A stretch of 64,000 bases of DNA. Source: Comamonas phosphati (GTDB taxonomy: Bacteria; Pseudomonadota; Gammaproteobacteria; Burkholderiales; Burkholderiaceae_C). This document shows positions 1-8,865 of the stretch, in pieces. The notes beneath the pieces were generated by a model. That model was not told the origin of the DNA, made no database searches, and worked only from the letters and a program-made list of their open reading frames with translations. Positions within the stretch are counted from its first letter, which is position 1. Every line of letters begins with the position of its first letter. The stretch lies in assembly GCF_014637085.1 (NCBI RefSeq), contig NZ_BMEU01000001.1:266487-330486 (forward strand), written 5' to 3'. A program made the translations under genes and the position numbers.

Positions 1-155
1 CCGCTGCGCGTGGTCGCTGCCCCTCCAAGAGGGGCACTTTTTCTCTTGGGGCGGCCCGGCGATGAAAAATGGCTCCCCACGCTCCCCGCTGCGCGTGGTC
101 GCTGCCCCTCCGAGAGGGGGGCTTTTCATCTTGGGGCGACCCGGCGATGAAAAAA
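1..155 (-). repeat. Family A palindromic repeat, two tandem copies
   Basis: Two head-to-tail copies of an 85-bp unit; the left one is cut by the window edge. The same decamer starts at 1 and 86, giving a period of exactly 85. Each unit holds three inverted repeats: CCACGC/GCGTGG, CCCCTC/GAGGGG and TTTTCATC/GATGAAAA. Further copies lie at 14701-14793 and 26981-27250. Read in the direction TTTTTCATC to CCACGC the unit runs on the minus strand, the same direction as yqeY, and its first bases are the U-tract of the yqeY terminator. The array may continue beyond the window. Confidence 0.9.
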
Positions 156-180
156 GCCATTTGCAGTGCTGCAAATGGCT
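149..180 (-). terminator. Intrinsic terminator of yqeY
   Basis: A perfect 12-bp inverted repeat (AGCCATTTGCAG and its complement, separated by 2 bases, 155-180) is followed on the minus strand by a run of six T. It lies 42 bases past the yqeY stop. The T-run is shared with the end of a family A repeat. Confidence 0.85.
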
Positions 181-221
181 TGGCCGTACTTCGCCCGAGG
201 CAGGCGGTGCGGGGCTGGCGC

Positions 222-668
222 TCAGCGGCTCAGCGCGGCCTTGACGGCTGCCGATACCTGGCCCATGTCGGCCTTGCCGGCGAGCCTGGCCTTGACCGCG
301 CCCATGACCTTGCCCATGTCGCCCGGGCCTGCGGCGCCGACTTCGGCCACGATGGCCTGCACGGCAGCGGTGATCTCGGCTTCGGACATGCGCTCGGGCA
401 GGTAGACCTTGAGCACCTCGATCTCGGCCTTTTCCACGTCGGCCAGGTCCTGGCGGCTGGCGCTCTCGTAGGCGGCGATGGAGTCCTTGCGCTGCTTGAT
501 CAGCTTGTCCACGATGGCGATCACGGCCGCATCGTCGAGCTCCACGCGCTCGTCCACTTCCTTTTGCTTCATGGCGGCCTGCAGCAGGCGGATGGTGCCC
601 AGGCGCGCGCTGTCCTTGGCGCGCATGGCGGTCTTCATGTCTTCGGTAATCTGGGCTTTCAAGCTCAT
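222..668 (-). CDS. yqeY: GatB/YqeY domain protein
   Basis: A 148-residue protein, the usual length for stand-alone YqeY proteins. It opens with MSLKAQITEDMKTAMRAKD and is helical and charged, with the LRTIRLL-like segment near residue 25 and the C-terminal GxxMGKVMGAVKARLAGKAD motif that resembles the tail domain of GatB, the amidotransferase subunit that contacts tRNA. The family's exact function is not settled. The ATG at 668 is preceded by AAGGAGAG. It follows rpsU on the same strand, a common pairing in proteobacteria, but a terminator lies between them. Confidence 0.92.
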   Translation of the reverse strand: MSLKAQITEDMKTAMRAKDSARLGTIRLLQAAMKQKEVDERVELDDAAVIAIVDKLIKQRKDSIAAYESASRQDLADVEKAEIEVLKVYLPERMSEAEITAAVQAIVAEVGAAGPGDMGKVMGAVKARLAGKADMGQVSAAVKAALSR

Positions 669-720
669 AGCTCTCTCCTTCAGTGAAAGGTCATGGCCTG
701 CTGGCCGGCAGGCGATGGCC

Positions 721-761
721 AGAAAACAAAAAACCCGCGCCTGGCGTCCCGAGCGCGGGTT
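721..761 (-). terminator. Intrinsic terminator of rpsU
   Basis: The arms AACCCGCGC (732-740) and GCGCGGGTT (753-761) form a GC-rich hairpin, followed on the minus strand by TTTTTTGTTTT. It lies just past the rpsU stop and before yqeY, so yqeY needs readthrough or its own promoter. Confidence 0.85.
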
Positions 762-793
762 TGCGGCGTTTGACGGCCGACTGTCCTAACGAA

Positions 794-1006
794 TTAGTAC
801 AGCTTCTTGGGCAGCTGCATGCTGCGAACGCGCTTGTAGTGGCGCTTCACGGCAGCAGCCTTCTTGCGCTTGCGCTCGGCTGTGGGCTTTTCGTAGAACT
901 CGCGAGCACGCAGATCGGTCAGCAGACCCAGCTTTTCGATGGTGCGCTTGAAGCGGCGCAGGGCAACTTCATAGGGCTCGTTTTCTTTGACGCGGATGGT
1001 AGTCAT
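794..1006 (-). CDS. rpsU: 30S ribosomal protein S21
   Basis: A 70-residue, strongly basic protein that opens with [19 protein letters not shown] and has the family's lysine/arginine-rich C-terminal half ([17 protein letters not shown]). S21 binds the 30S subunit near the 3' end of 16S rRNA and takes part in initiation. The length matches the family. The start at 1006 is an ATG with a weak GGAAATTG upstream. It is the first gene of its transcript, with a strong terminator straight after it. Confidence 0.97.
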   Translation of the reverse strand: MTTIRVKENEPYEVALRRFKRTIEKLGLLTDLRAREFYEKPTAERKRKKAAAVKRHYKRVRSMQLPKKLY

Positions 1007-1136
1007 TCAATTTCCAGATATATCTGTGCTGCCAGCGGGTTCTCGGGAAGATCGGGCCTGAGAGCCATGAACAGCGGTTGTTCCCCGTCTCTATTAACTA
1101 GTATGGCCGACGGGGTAATGCCAGCAAAGTCGAGCA

Positions 1137-2441
1137 TTATAAGGGATGAGCGGGCGATGTGTTCAAAACCCGATGCGCCGGTGTGCCGGCCGCGCTGGCG
1201 ACCAAGACCGGCAGTGCCTGCGCGCAGGCATGGGCGCTGGCCCAGGCCCACTGGAAGTTGTAGCCGCCCAGCCAGCCCGTGATGTCCACCACTTCGCCGA
1301 TGAAGTACAGGCCGGGCTGGTGCCTGCATTCCATGGTCTGCTGGGACAGGGCCTTGGTATCCACGCCGCCCAGCGTGACTTCGGCCTTTTTGTAGCCCTC
1401 GGTGCCCGTGGGCGTGATTTCCCAGTGCGAGAGCCTGTGCGCCAGCTGGACCAGGGCCTTGTCCGAGGCCTGATCCATGGGGCGCTGCCAGGCAGCGTCC
1501 TGCTGCACCCAGGCATCGGCCAGGCGCGCGGGCAGCCATTGGCACAGCTCGTTGGCAATCAGCTTGCGCGAACGGGTCTTGGCGGCCAGCAGCTCGGCCT
1601 CCAGGTCCACCTGGGGGGCGAGGTTGATGGACAGCGGCGTGCCGGGCTTCCAGTAGCTCGAGATCTGCAGCACGGCCGGGCCCGAGAGACCGCGGTGGGT
1701 GAACAGCAAGTCCTCGTGAAAAGCCATGCGCTCCTTTTTGCTCCCGGCGCTGATTTCCACCGGCAGGGCCAGGCCCGCGAGCTGGGCATAGGGCTGCCAG
1801 CCGGCGCCGTCGAAGGTCAGCGGCACCAGGCCGGGCGTGGGTTCCACCAGCGGCAGGCCGAACTGCTGGGCCATCCGGTAGCCGAAATCCGTGGCGCCTA
1901 TCTTGGGAATGCTCAGGCCGCCCGTGGCAATCACCAGGCTGCGCGCGGCAACCGGACCGCGATCGGTCTCGATTTGATAGCTGCCTGCGCTTTCCCCATC
2001 TGTGCTGGAAGGCAAAAACTCCATGTTCCTGATGCGGCAAGGCTGCCAGCGCTGCACGCCGCCGGCCGCGCATTCGGCCAGCAGCATGGCGATGATGTCC
2101 TCGGCCGACCGGTCGGCGAACAGCTGGCCCTTGTGCTTTTCATGGTGGGCGATGCCATGCCTGTCCATGAGGGCGATGAAGTCGGCCGGCGTGAAGCGCG
2201 ACAGGGCCGAGCGGCAGAACTGAGGATTGCTGCCCACGAAATGCCGGTGCGGTGCGCGCACATCCAGGTCGCGGTTCGTGAAGTTGCAGCGGCCGCCGCC
2301 CGAGATACGGATCTTCTCGGCCACCTTGTCGGCGTGGTCGACGAGCAGGACCTTGAGGCCGCGCTGCCCGGCCTGGGCGGCGCAGAACAGGCCGGCGGCA
2401 CCGGCGCCGACGATGACGGCATCAAACACGGAGGAGTTCAC
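1137..2441 (-). CDS. BaiN/HI0933-family FAD-dependent oxidoreductase
   Basis: About 434 residues from the proposed GTG at 2441; the frame stays open to 2507. The N-terminus has the dinucleotide-binding FDAVIVGAGAAGLFCAA motif, followed by the family signatures KIRISGGGRCNFTN and, near the C-terminus, GEVVDITGWLGGYNFQWAW. These define the HI0933/YhiN group of flavoproteins (BaiN-like NAD(P)/FAD-dependent oxidoreductases), whose substrate is mostly unknown. The GTG was chosen because the Rossmann motif begins four residues later and the upstream extension has no family-like sequence; no clear ribosome site supports any start. Confidence 0.88.
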   Translation of the reverse strand: MNSSVFDAVIVGAGAAGLFCAAQAGQRGLKVLLVDHADKVAEKIRISGGGRCNFTNRDLDVRAPHRHFVGSNPQFCRSALSRFTPADFIALMDRHGIAHHEKHKGQLFADRSAEDIIAMLLAECAAGGVQRWQPCRIRNMEFLPSSTDGESAGSYQIETDRGPVAARSLVIATGGLSIPKIGATDFGYRMAQQFGLPLVEPTPGLVPLTFDGAGWQPYAQLAGLALPVEISAGSKKERMAFHEDLLFTHRGLSGPAVLQISSYWKPGTPLSINLAPQVDLEAELLAAKTRSRKLIANELCQWLPARLADAWVQQDAAWQRPMDQASDKALVQLAHRLSHWEITPTGTEGYKKAEVTLGGVDTKALSQQTMECRHQPGLYFIGEVVDITGWLGGYNFQWAWASAHACAQALPVLVASAAGTPAHRVLNTSPAHPL

Positions 2442-2650
2442 GGCAGCAGAAAAGCAGTAGGACTTACGCAAACAGGGAGGCACCAAGACTCTGTTTCTTT
2501 GAAGCAAAGGTCTTGCCTGAACCCGATTGGCGTAAGCCGTGATCAGGAAAATGGGCCGGCGTGCAGGCGCCGGCCGCGAATACGGGCCCCGGGGTGGGGC
2601 AAAAGGGTGCCCATTCTCGCCCAGGGCCGCAAATTCCTAGAATCGTGTCC

Positions 2651-3151
2651 ATGAATATCCCATCGCATCAGCTCAGCATGACGGTGCTCATGTCCCCGGA
2701 CATGGCCAATTTTTCGGGCAACGTCCACGGCGGAGCCATTCTGAAGCAGCTCGACCAGGTCGCCTATGCCTGCGCCAGCCGCTACGCGGGCCGCTACGTG
2801 GTGACGCTGAGCGTGGACCAGGTGATGTTTCTGCAGCCCATCCATGTGGGCGAGCTGGTGACTTTTCTGGCCAGCGTCAATTACACGGGCACTTCGTCCA
2901 TGGAAATCGGCATCAAGGTGGTGGCCGAGGACATCCGCACCCAGGTCGTGCGCCACGTGAACAGCTGCTTCTTCACCATGGTGGCCGTGGACGAGAACAA
3001 GACACCCGTCTCGGTGCCGCCGCTGCAGCCCCAGACCGAGGACGAGAAGCGCCGCTGGCAGGCCGCGCTGATCCGCAAGGAACTGCGCAAGGAGCTGGCC
3101 GGGCGCTTCGCGCAGATCCACGTCACCACCAGCGCGAACGTCGCCGGCTGA
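2651..3151 (+). CDS. Acyl-CoA thioesterase, hotdog fold
   Basis: 166 residues from the ATG at 2651. It has a single hotdog domain with the YciA/BFIT-type active-site segment MANFSGNVHGGAILKQLDQ (Asn-Val-His-Gly-Gly near residues 20-26) and the strand VTLSVDQVMFLQPIHVGE. Such enzymes hydrolyse acyl-CoA to free acid and CoA as cytoplasmic oligomers. The C-terminal 40 residues are charged and helical. The in-frame ATG-less extension upstream to 2561 is proline/glycine-rich and not family-like. A bidirectional terminator separates it from convergent cobA. Confidence 0.9.
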   Translation: MNIPSHQLSMTVLMSPDMANFSGNVHGGAILKQLDQVAYACASRYAGRYVVTLSVDQVMFLQPIHVGELVTFLASVNYTGTSSMEIGIKVVAEDIRTQVVRHVNSCFFTMVAVDENKTPVSVPPLQPQTEDEKRRWQAALIRKELRKELAGRFAQIHVTTSANVAG

Positions 3152-3183
3152 TAGCCAGGGCGAGGTAGGGCGCGACCAAGCAT

Positions 3184-3210
3184 GAAAAAAGGCCGCATCG
3201 CGGCCTTTTG
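3184..3210. terminator. Bidirectional intrinsic terminator
   Basis: The sequence A6-GGCCGC-ATC-GCGGCC-TTTT sits between convergent genes, the thioesterase (+) and cobA (-). A6 on one side and T4 on the other suit both directions. Confidence 0.85.
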
Positions 3211-3251
3211 CTTGTTTTTGCTTGTGCTTTTGCTTTGGGTGCTTGTGGCGT

Positions 3252-4052
3252 TCAGGCGGCTGCGGTCTGCAGCGCCGGGCCGCTTTGCGCTCGCCAGGCG
3301 GCGACGCCTTGCACCACATCGCCGATGACCATGACGCTGGGGCTGGCCAATCCATTGTTGGCGATGCACTCGGGCAGGGCTGAGAGCGTGGTCAGGGCGT
3401 GGCGCTGCTGGGGTAGGCTGGCATGCTGGATCACGGCCACGGGCGTGCTGCCGGGCAGGCCGGTCAGCAGCTCGGAAGTGATCTGTTCCACGCTGCTCAC
3501 GCCCATGTAGATCACCAGGGTCAGCCTGGCCGCATGGGCGGTCGCGGCGATCTGGCGCCAGTCGGGGCCGCTGTCGCCGGGCTTGGCGTGACCCGTCATG
3601 AAGAGCACGCCATGGGCGCGGTCGCGGTGGGTCAGCGGCGCGCCCAGGCTGGTCAGGCCGGCCAGGCCCGAGGTGATGCCGTTGACCACATTCACCTCAA
3701 TGCCGGCCTCGCGCAAATGCTCCACCTCCTCGCCGCCGCGGCCGAAGATGAAGGGATCGCCGCCCTTGAGGCGCACCACGCTCTCGCCTTCGCGCACCGC
3801 CGCGATCATGAGTTTCTCGATGAAGGCCTGCGGCGTGCTCTTGCAGCCGCCGCGCTTGCCCACGTAGACGATGCGCGCCTCGGGGTTGGCATAGGCCACG
3901 ATGGCGTCGCTTACCAGATCGTCCACGAACAGCACGGTGGCGGATTCAATGGCTTTTACGGCCTTGAGCGTGAGCAGTTCCGGATCGCCCGGGCCGGCGC
4001 CGACCAGGGTGCATGGGCCAAGGGCTCGGCGGGAAGTGGTCGAAGTCGTCAT
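3252..4052 (-). CDS. cobA: Uroporphyrinogen-III C-methyltransferase
   Basis: 266 residues from the ATG at 4052. It has the SAM-binding GAGPGDPELLTLKA motif near residue 20 and the SUMT signature VVRLKGGDPFIFGRGGEE near residue 90. The enzyme adds two methyl groups to uroporphyrinogen III to give precorrin-2, the branch point to siroheme and cobalamin. It lacks the N-terminal dehydrogenase/chelatase half of CysG, so it is a stand-alone SUMT. It lies 47 bases downstream of ybiB on the same strand and is probably co-transcribed. A TTG codon at 4067 is an alternative start. Confidence 0.94.
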   Translation of the reverse strand: MTTSTTSRRALGPCTLVGAGPGDPELLTLKAVKAIESATVLFVDDLVSDAIVAYANPEARIVYVGKRGGCKSTPQAFIEKLMIAAVREGESVVRLKGGDPFIFGRGGEEVEHLREAGIEVNVVNGITSGLAGLTSLGAPLTHRDRAHGVLFMTGHAKPGDSGPDWRQIAATAHAARLTLVIYMGVSSVEQITSELLTGLPGSTPVAVIQHASLPQQRHALTTLSALPECIANNGLASPSVMVIGDVVQGVAAWRAQSGPALQTAAA

Positions 4053-4099
4053 GGCAGTGGGGTTCAAAGTTTCAGGAAAACCTGCGCCGGCGGCGCATT

Positions 4100-5095
4100 T
4101 CAGCAGCGATTCAGGCCCTGCAGCTGGTCCAGGTTATGGGTATTGGGCGCGCACATGGCCGCATGCAGGGTTTTGATTTGTTGCACCTGTTGCGTGATGG
4201 GCGTGGGCACGGGCCGGCGTCCGTCCAGCATGTCGCGGATGAGCTCGGCGGTCTGCTGCGCATCGAGGCCTTGCGGCAGTTCCGTGGCAGCGGCTGCATC
4301 GGCGGCGTATTGGCTGCTGGGCACGGCCGGGCGCGCAAAGCAGGTCTGGCCGGCCAGCAGGCCCTGGCTGGCGGGTTCGCGGTTGGGCGCCGCGACGGGT
4401 TCGCCTTCCGTGCCGCGCAGCAGCAGGCCGCTGGCCTGGCGCAGGGCCAGTGTCTCGGCCATGGGCTGGGCGTAGTCGGGATGGGTGTAGCTGCCCACCA
4501 CCAGGCTGGGGATTGCCGTGCTGCCGGGCACGGGGCGCTCCAGCGGATCGAGCAGCTTGACGATGCTGTGCGCCGGGTTGCGCAGGCCGATGCGGCGGCG
4601 CAGCTGCAGCAGCTTTTCCAGCGCCGGCAGCAGATGGCGCGTGCGCATCCAGGCAGCCTGGCCGGGCTGCAGGGCGGCGGGGGTGGCCAGCACCGGCCAT
4701 TGCAGCGCGTGCCACACGGCTTCCGTGCCGACGCGCTTGTCCTCAGTGTCGCAACCATGCACCAGCACCGGCAGGCCCTCGCGGGCCAGCAGTGCGGCCA
4801 GCAGCGGCGTGAGATTGGGCAGCTTGCGCGCGCCGTTGTAGCTGGGCAGCACGACGGCCGCAGCAGCCGGCTGCGGCCAGGGCATTTGCCGTGCCACCAC
4901 GGCATCGAGAAAGCCGGCCAGCTCTTCGGCGGATTCGCCCTTGAAGCGCATGGCGATGCAGAACGCGCCCAGCTCCAGGTCGCTGACCTGGTTGTCCAGC
5001 AGCAGGCCCATGAGCTTCTGGGCTTGTGCACGCGAGAGCGAACGCGCGCCCTTGGTGCCGCGGCCGATTTCCTTGATATAGGCGCTGATGCTCAT
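4100..5095 (-). CDS. ybiB: DNA-binding protein YbiB (TrpD2 family)
   Basis: 331 residues. The N-terminus (IKEIGRGTKGARSLSRAQAQ, then MGLLLDNQVSDLELGAFCIAMRFKG) is the helical domain shared with anthranilate phosphoribosyltransferase. YbiB/TrpD2 proteins keep that fold but lack biosynthetic activity and bind nucleic acid without sequence preference. The glycine-rich PRPP loop of true TrpD is not evident here, which fits YbiB. In E. coli ybiB is linked to the SOS response; no LexA box was recognised upstream. It probably leads a two-gene operon with cobA. Confidence 0.87.
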   Translation of the reverse strand: MSISAYIKEIGRGTKGARSLSRAQAQKLMGLLLDNQVSDLELGAFCIAMRFKGESAEELAGFLDAVVARQMPWPQPAAAAVVLPSYNGARKLPNLTPLLAALLAREGLPVLVHGCDTEDKRVGTEAVWHALQWPVLATPAALQPGQAAWMRTRHLLPALEKLLQLRRRIGLRNPAHSIVKLLDPLERPVPGSTAIPSLVVGSYTHPDYAQPMAETLALRQASGLLLRGTEGEPVAAPNREPASQGLLAGQTCFARPAVPSSQYAADAAAATELPQGLDAQQTAELIRDMLDGRRPVPTPITQQVQQIKTLHAAMCAPNTHNLDQLQGLNRC

Positions 5096-5293
5096 GATTT
5101 ATGCAATTGTCGTCATAAAAACCGCAGCCCATAAGACTTGTTTGTTATATCCATAAATGGATGCGGAGTGTGGTCTGAAACCAAGCAAGAAGCGGGCCAT
5201 GGCTGAACGAGGAATGCAGCAGGTATCCACTATTGCTGACATTTGCCCTTGCGCCGGCCGCTTAGGATGTACTTAGTTTTTTAGGAGCGTCTC

Positions 5294-5992
5294 ATGACCA
5301 CCAATACATCACTGACGGACGAACTCATGGGCCAGCTGCAGGGCACCCCCATGCAGGGACTGGCCCAGCAACTGGGGATTGACAGCGCCCAGGCCGAGCA
5401 GGCCGTGGGCGTGGCCCTGCCCATGCTGTTCGGTGCCCTGGGACAGAATGCCTCCCAGCCCCAGGGGGCGTCCGACCTGCTCGGCGCGCTGCAGCGCGAC
5501 CACAGCAGCGCCAGTGGAGCCATGGACTTGGGCGGCCTGCTCGGCGGCCTGGGAGGCTTGCTCGGTGGTGCCGGTGGCGGCGCCGGCGGGGGGCTGGGCA
5601 GCATCCTGGGTTCCGTATTGGGCGGTAATGGTGCTGGCGCCAATGCCGCCCAGGCCGACGGCGGCTCCATCCTGGGGCATATCTTCGGCGGCAACCAGGA
5701 TCAGGCCCAGGCGCAACTGGGCCAGGCGACCGGCCTGGGCGGCAACTCCGGCCAGCTGCTGGCCATGCTGGCGCCGCTGGTGATGTCGTTCCTGGCCAAT
5801 CGGGTGCACTCCCAGGGCATGGGGGCCGGCGAACTGGGCAATGCCCTGGGCCAGGAAAACAGCCAGATCCAGGCGCAGGGCGGCCCGGCCGGCGGCATTC
5901 TGGGCAGCCTGCTGGACCAGAACGGCGACGGCAAGCTCGATGTGGGCGATCTGTTCAAGCTGGGCGGCAGCCTGCTGGGCGGCCGCCGCTGA
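5294..5992 (+). CDS. DUF937 (YidB-like) protein
   Basis: 232 residues, very rich in Gly, Ala, Gln and Leu. The N-terminal half (LMGQLQGTPMQGLAQQLGID, AEQAVGVALPMLFGALGQNA) is the DUF937 helical repeat, and the central GGLLGGLGGLLGG segment (about residues 85-110) is a glycine-rich linker. The C-terminus carries DQNGDGKLDVGDLFKLGGSLLG, an EF-hand-like/dockerin-like DxNxDGxLD loop seen in this family. There is no signal peptide or membrane helix. The start has GGAG 9 bases upstream. The function is unknown. Confidence 0.85.
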   Translation: MTTNTSLTDELMGQLQGTPMQGLAQQLGIDSAQAEQAVGVALPMLFGALGQNASQPQGASDLLGALQRDHSSASGAMDLGGLLGGLGGLLGGAGGGAGGGLGSILGSVLGGNGAGANAAQADGGSILGHIFGGNQDQAQAQLGQATGLGGNSGQLLAMLAPLVMSFLANRVHSQGMGAGELGNALGQENSQIQAQGGPAGGILGSLLDQNGDGKLDVGDLFKLGGSLLGGRR

Positions 5993-6143
5993 CGGCTGCT
6001 GCCGCGCCCTCTGGAGCGCGGGAAGGCGCTCCAGTTTATGCGGGCATCGCCTGATTGCCGCAATGCGGCAAGCTGCCCACACTGGTTTTCAAGCAATGTG
6101 TGCTAGCTGCACAGGCTTTTTCTGAACCCGAAAGGAGGACCTT

Positions 6144-6587
6144 ATGACGACCGTAGCCGACATCCTGCGCGCCAAAGGCAACAGCGCCATCCACAGCGCC
6201 TCACCCTCCGAAACCATGCTCATCGCGCTGCAGCGCATGGCAGACAAGGGCATAGGAGCCTTGCTGGTGCTCGAAGGTGCCGCGATTGCAGGCATCGTGA
6301 CCGAGCGCGACTACGCCCGCAAGATCGCCCTGCAGGGCCGCAGTTCGGGCAGTACCAAGGTCGAGGAAGTCATGACCCGCAAGGTCCATTGCGTGCTGCC
6401 GCACCAGACCAGCGGCGAGTGCATGTCGCTGATGACCAGCAACCGCATCCGCCACCTGCCCGTAGTGGACGAGCAGCGCCAGTTATTGGGCCTGATCTCG
6501 ATCGGCGACATCGTCAAGGAAATCATTTCCGAACAGCAGTTCACGATCCAGCAGCTGGAGCACTACATCTCGGGCACGCATGCTTGA
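6144..6587 (+). CDS. CBS-domain pair protein
   Basis: 147 residues consisting of two CBS motifs, about residues 8-65 and 75-135. Landmarks are ADKGIGALLVLEGAAIAGIV-TERDYARK in the first and NRIRHLPVVDEQRQLLGLIS-IGDIVKEII in the second. Stand-alone CBS pairs usually bind adenine nucleotides and act as energy sensors; the ligand here is not evident. An excellent AAGGAGG precedes the ATG. The TGA is followed immediately by a family B repeat. Confidence 0.92.
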   Translation: MTTVADILRAKGNSAIHSASPSETMLIALQRMADKGIGALLVLEGAAIAGIVTERDYARKIALQGRSSGSTKVEEVMTRKVHCVLPHQTSGECMSLMTSNRIRHLPVVDEQRQLLGLISIGDIVKEIISEQQFTIQQLEHYISGTHA

Positions 6588-6697
6588 CCTCCCCCTGAGC
6601 GGCTACGCCGCTTCCCCCTGAGGGGGACGACGGCCTTTGCTGCGGGGCGGCCCTTGCTGGCCGTCTCTGGCTTGAGGTATGCCAGTTTCATGGGCTG
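6588..6697 (+). repeat. Family B structured repeat, copy 1
   Basis: It begins at the first base after the CBS gene stop. It has a CCCCCTGAGGGGG hairpin followed by a longer-range stem GACGGCC (6629-6635) with GGCCGTC (6659-6665) around the conserved core GCTGCGGGGCGGCCCTTGC, and ends in GTTTCATGGGCTG. Four relatives occur at 18434, 20418, 24684 and 28615. Confidence 0.85.
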
Positions 6698-6797
6698 TTG
6701 GAAATGCCACAGCGCCATTGAGGCAGACACAGAAGGCGGGCAGGGGCCATGCCCGCCTTTTCTGCGTCCGCGGGCTGCAGGTTTTACACTTGCGGCC

Positions 6798-7838
6798 ATG
6801 AGTTTGCTGATCCTGGGAATCGAATCCTCCTGCGATGAAACCGGCGTGGCCCTGGTGCGCGCGACCGACGGCGCGAGTGTCCCCACCTTGCTGTCCCACG
6901 CGCTGCACAGCCAGATCGAGATGCACCGCGCCTATGGCGGTGTGGTGCCCGAGCTGGCCAGCCGCGACCATATCCGCCGCGTGCTGCCGTTGACCGAGAA
7001 AGTGCTGGCCGATTCCGGCACCACGCTGGATCAGGTGGACGTGATCGCCTTCACGCGTGGCCCGGGCTTGGCCGGCGCCTTGCTCGTGGGCGCCGGCGCG
7101 GCCTGCGCCATGGCCGCGGTGCTGGACAAACCCGTGCTGGGCGTGCACCACCTGGAAGGGCATCTGCTCTCGCCCTTTCTGAGCGAGGACCCGCCCGAGT
7201 TCCCCTTCGTCGCCCTGCTGGTCTCGGGCGGCCACACGCAGCTCATGCGCGTGGACGGCGTGGGGCAGTACGCCATCCTGGGCGAGACCATCGACGACGC
7301 GGCGGGCGAAGCCTTCGACAAGTCCGCCAAGCTCATGGGCCTGCCGTATCCGGGCGGCCCGGTGCTGTCCAGGCTGGCCGAGGGCGGCGATGCCAAGGCC
7401 TTCAAGCTGCCGCGCCCGTTGCTGCACTCGGGTGACCTGGACTTCTCGTTTGCCGGCCTCAAGACGGCCGTGCTCACCCAGGCCAGGAAACTCGGTGACG
7501 AGCTCGAGGCACGCAAGGCCGACCTCGCGGCCAGCACCCAGGCGGCCATCGTCGAAGTGCTGGTCAGGAAGACCCTGGCCGCACTCGATCAGACCGGCAT
7601 GAAGCGCGTGGTGGTCGCCGGCGGCGTGGGCGCCAACAAGCTGCTGCGCGAGCAGCTCAACGCCGCATGCGCCCAGCGCAAGATCCGCGTGCACTACCCC
7701 GAACTGCACCTGTGCACCGACAACGGCGCCATGATCGCCATGGCCGCGGCCATGCGCCTGCAAGCGGGCCGCGAGCAGGCCAGCAGGGAATACGCCTTCG
7801 ACGTGAAGCCGCGCTGGCCGCTGGACTCGCTGCGATAG
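6798..7838 (+). CDS. tsaD: tRNA N6-threonylcarbamoyladenosine transferase TsaD
   Basis: 346 residues from the ATG at 6798. The opening [16 protein letters not shown] is the ASKHA phosphate-1 motif, and the metal-binding HxxxH is H118-LEG-H122. [12 protein letters not shown] and [17 protein letters not shown] follow as expected. With TsaB, TsaC and TsaE it transfers threonylcarbamoyl to A37 of ANN-decoding tRNAs in the cytoplasm, an essential step. The 48 in-frame codons upstream run through family B copy 1 and are not part of the family. The length is normal. Confidence 0.96.
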   Translation: MSLLILGIESSCDETGVALVRATDGASVPTLLSHALHSQIEMHRAYGGVVPELASRDHIRRVLPLTEKVLADSGTTLDQVDVIAFTRGPGLAGALLVGAGAACAMAAVLDKPVLGVHHLEGHLLSPFLSEDPPEFPFVALLVSGGHTQLMRVDGVGQYAILGETIDDAAGEAFDKSAKLMGLPYPGGPVLSRLAEGGDAKAFKLPRPLLHSGDLDFSFAGLKTAVLTQARKLGDELEARKADLAASTQAAIVEVLVRKTLAALDQTGMKRVVVAGGVGANKLLREQLNAACAQRKIRVHYPELHLCTDNGAMIAMAAAMRLQAGREQASREYAFDVKPRWPLDSLR

Positions 7839-7865
7839 CGGGCGGCTGGCCGGCCGCATGCCGCG

Positions 7866-8750
7866 TCAGCAGCCCTGCCTGGCCATCTCGATGAAGGCGT
7901 GCAGATAGTCGATGTCGAGGTCGGCCTCGCGCGCACCCAGGTGGATCTGCTTGGCAATGCCTTTCTTGCCCAGCCGTACGGGAACCACGTCCATCTTGCT
8001 CGCGTATTCGAGCGCCAGCCAGCGCGGCAGCGCGGCTACGCCGCGGCCGCTGGCGACCATCTGCAGCATGATGTCCGTGGTCTCTATGGTCTTGTGGCGG
8101 CGCGGAGCAATGCCCGCGGGCAGCAGGAACTGGTTGTAGATATCGAGCCGGTCCGTGGCCACGGGATAGGTGATCAGCACTTCCTGGTTCAGGTGCCGGG
8201 GCTGTACGTATTCGGCCCGGGCCAGCGGATGGGTGCCGGCGACCACCAGCACTTGCTCGTAGTCGAACACGGGTACGAACTGCAGCCCGGGCTTGAACAG
8301 CGGATCGGGTGTGACCAGCAGATCGATCTCATAGCCGAACAGCGCGCCTATGCCGCCGAACTGGAATTTCTGCTTCACGTCCACATCCACGTCGGGCCAG
8401 GCGCCCAGATAGGGCGAGACGATCTTGAGCAGCCACTGGTAGCACGGGTGGCATTCCATGCCTATGCGCAGCGCGCCGCGCTCGCCTTGCGCGAACTGGC
8501 GCAGGCGCTGCTCGGCCAGATCCAGCTGCGGCAGCACGCGGTTGGCCACGGCCAGCAGGTATTGGCCCGCCTGCGTCAGGCGCAGGCTGCGACCTTCGCG
8601 CTGCCAGACCGCGGTGCCCAGTTGCTGCTCGAGCTTTTTCATGCTGTGGCTCAGTGCCGATTGCGTGACGCACAGCACATCGGCCGCGGCCGTGAGCGAG
8701 CCCTGTTTTTCGACTTCCTGCACGATGGTCAGATGGATGCGTTCCAGCAT
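7866..8750 (-). CDS. metR: LysR-type regulator of methionine synthesis, MetR
   Basis: 294 residues. The N-terminal winged HTH (LTAAADVLCVTQSALSHSMK, residues about 17-36) is followed by a LysR substrate-binding domain. It is divergent from metE and a perfect TGAA-N5-TTCA MetR box lies in the gap, which identifies it as MetR; homocysteine is the known co-inducer in enteric bacteria. The box sits only 5 bases from the start codon, so it probably overlaps the metR promoter or leader and mediates autoregulation. Confidence 0.92.
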   Translation of the reverse strand: MLERIHLTIVQEVEKQGSLTAAADVLCVTQSALSHSMKKLEQQLGTAVWQREGRSLRLTQAGQYLLAVANRVLPQLDLAEQRLRQFAQGERGALRIGMECHPCYQWLLKIVSPYLGAWPDVDVDVKQKFQFGGIGALFGYEIDLLVTPDPLFKPGLQFVPVFDYEQVLVVAGTHPLARAEYVQPRHLNQEVLITYPVATDRLDIYNQFLLPAGIAPRRHKTIETTDIMLQMVASGRGVAALPRWLALEYASKMDVVPVRLGKKGIAKQIHLGAREADLDIDYLHAFIEMARQGC

Positions 8751-8754
8751 TTAA

Positions 8755-8767
8755 TGAATGAAATTCA
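8755..8767. promoter_or_regulatory. MetR box between metR and metE
   Basis: TGAA-TGAAA-TTCA matches the MetR consensus TGAA-N5-TTCA exactly. A weaker partial repeat, TGAACATGTGAGA, follows at about 8768-8780. This is where divergent MetR control of metE would be expected. Confidence 0.8.
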
Positions 8768-8865
8768 TGAACATGTGAGATAAGACCATTTTGCTTCATG
8801 AGTCGAAAAAACCAGAATGCGTTCATTCCTTCCGAACCTTTCTGTCTTTTCATTCAAGAATTTCC

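Noticed and set aside
1-155. CRISPR array at the left edge
   Set aside because: The units are 85 bp with no unique spacers, contain three palindromes each and have no cas genes nearby; this is a tandem palindromic repeat.
69-686. Long plus-strand open frame of 205 codons across yqeY
   Set aside because: It is antisense to yqeY and passes through the family A repeat; no ribosome site or family sequence.
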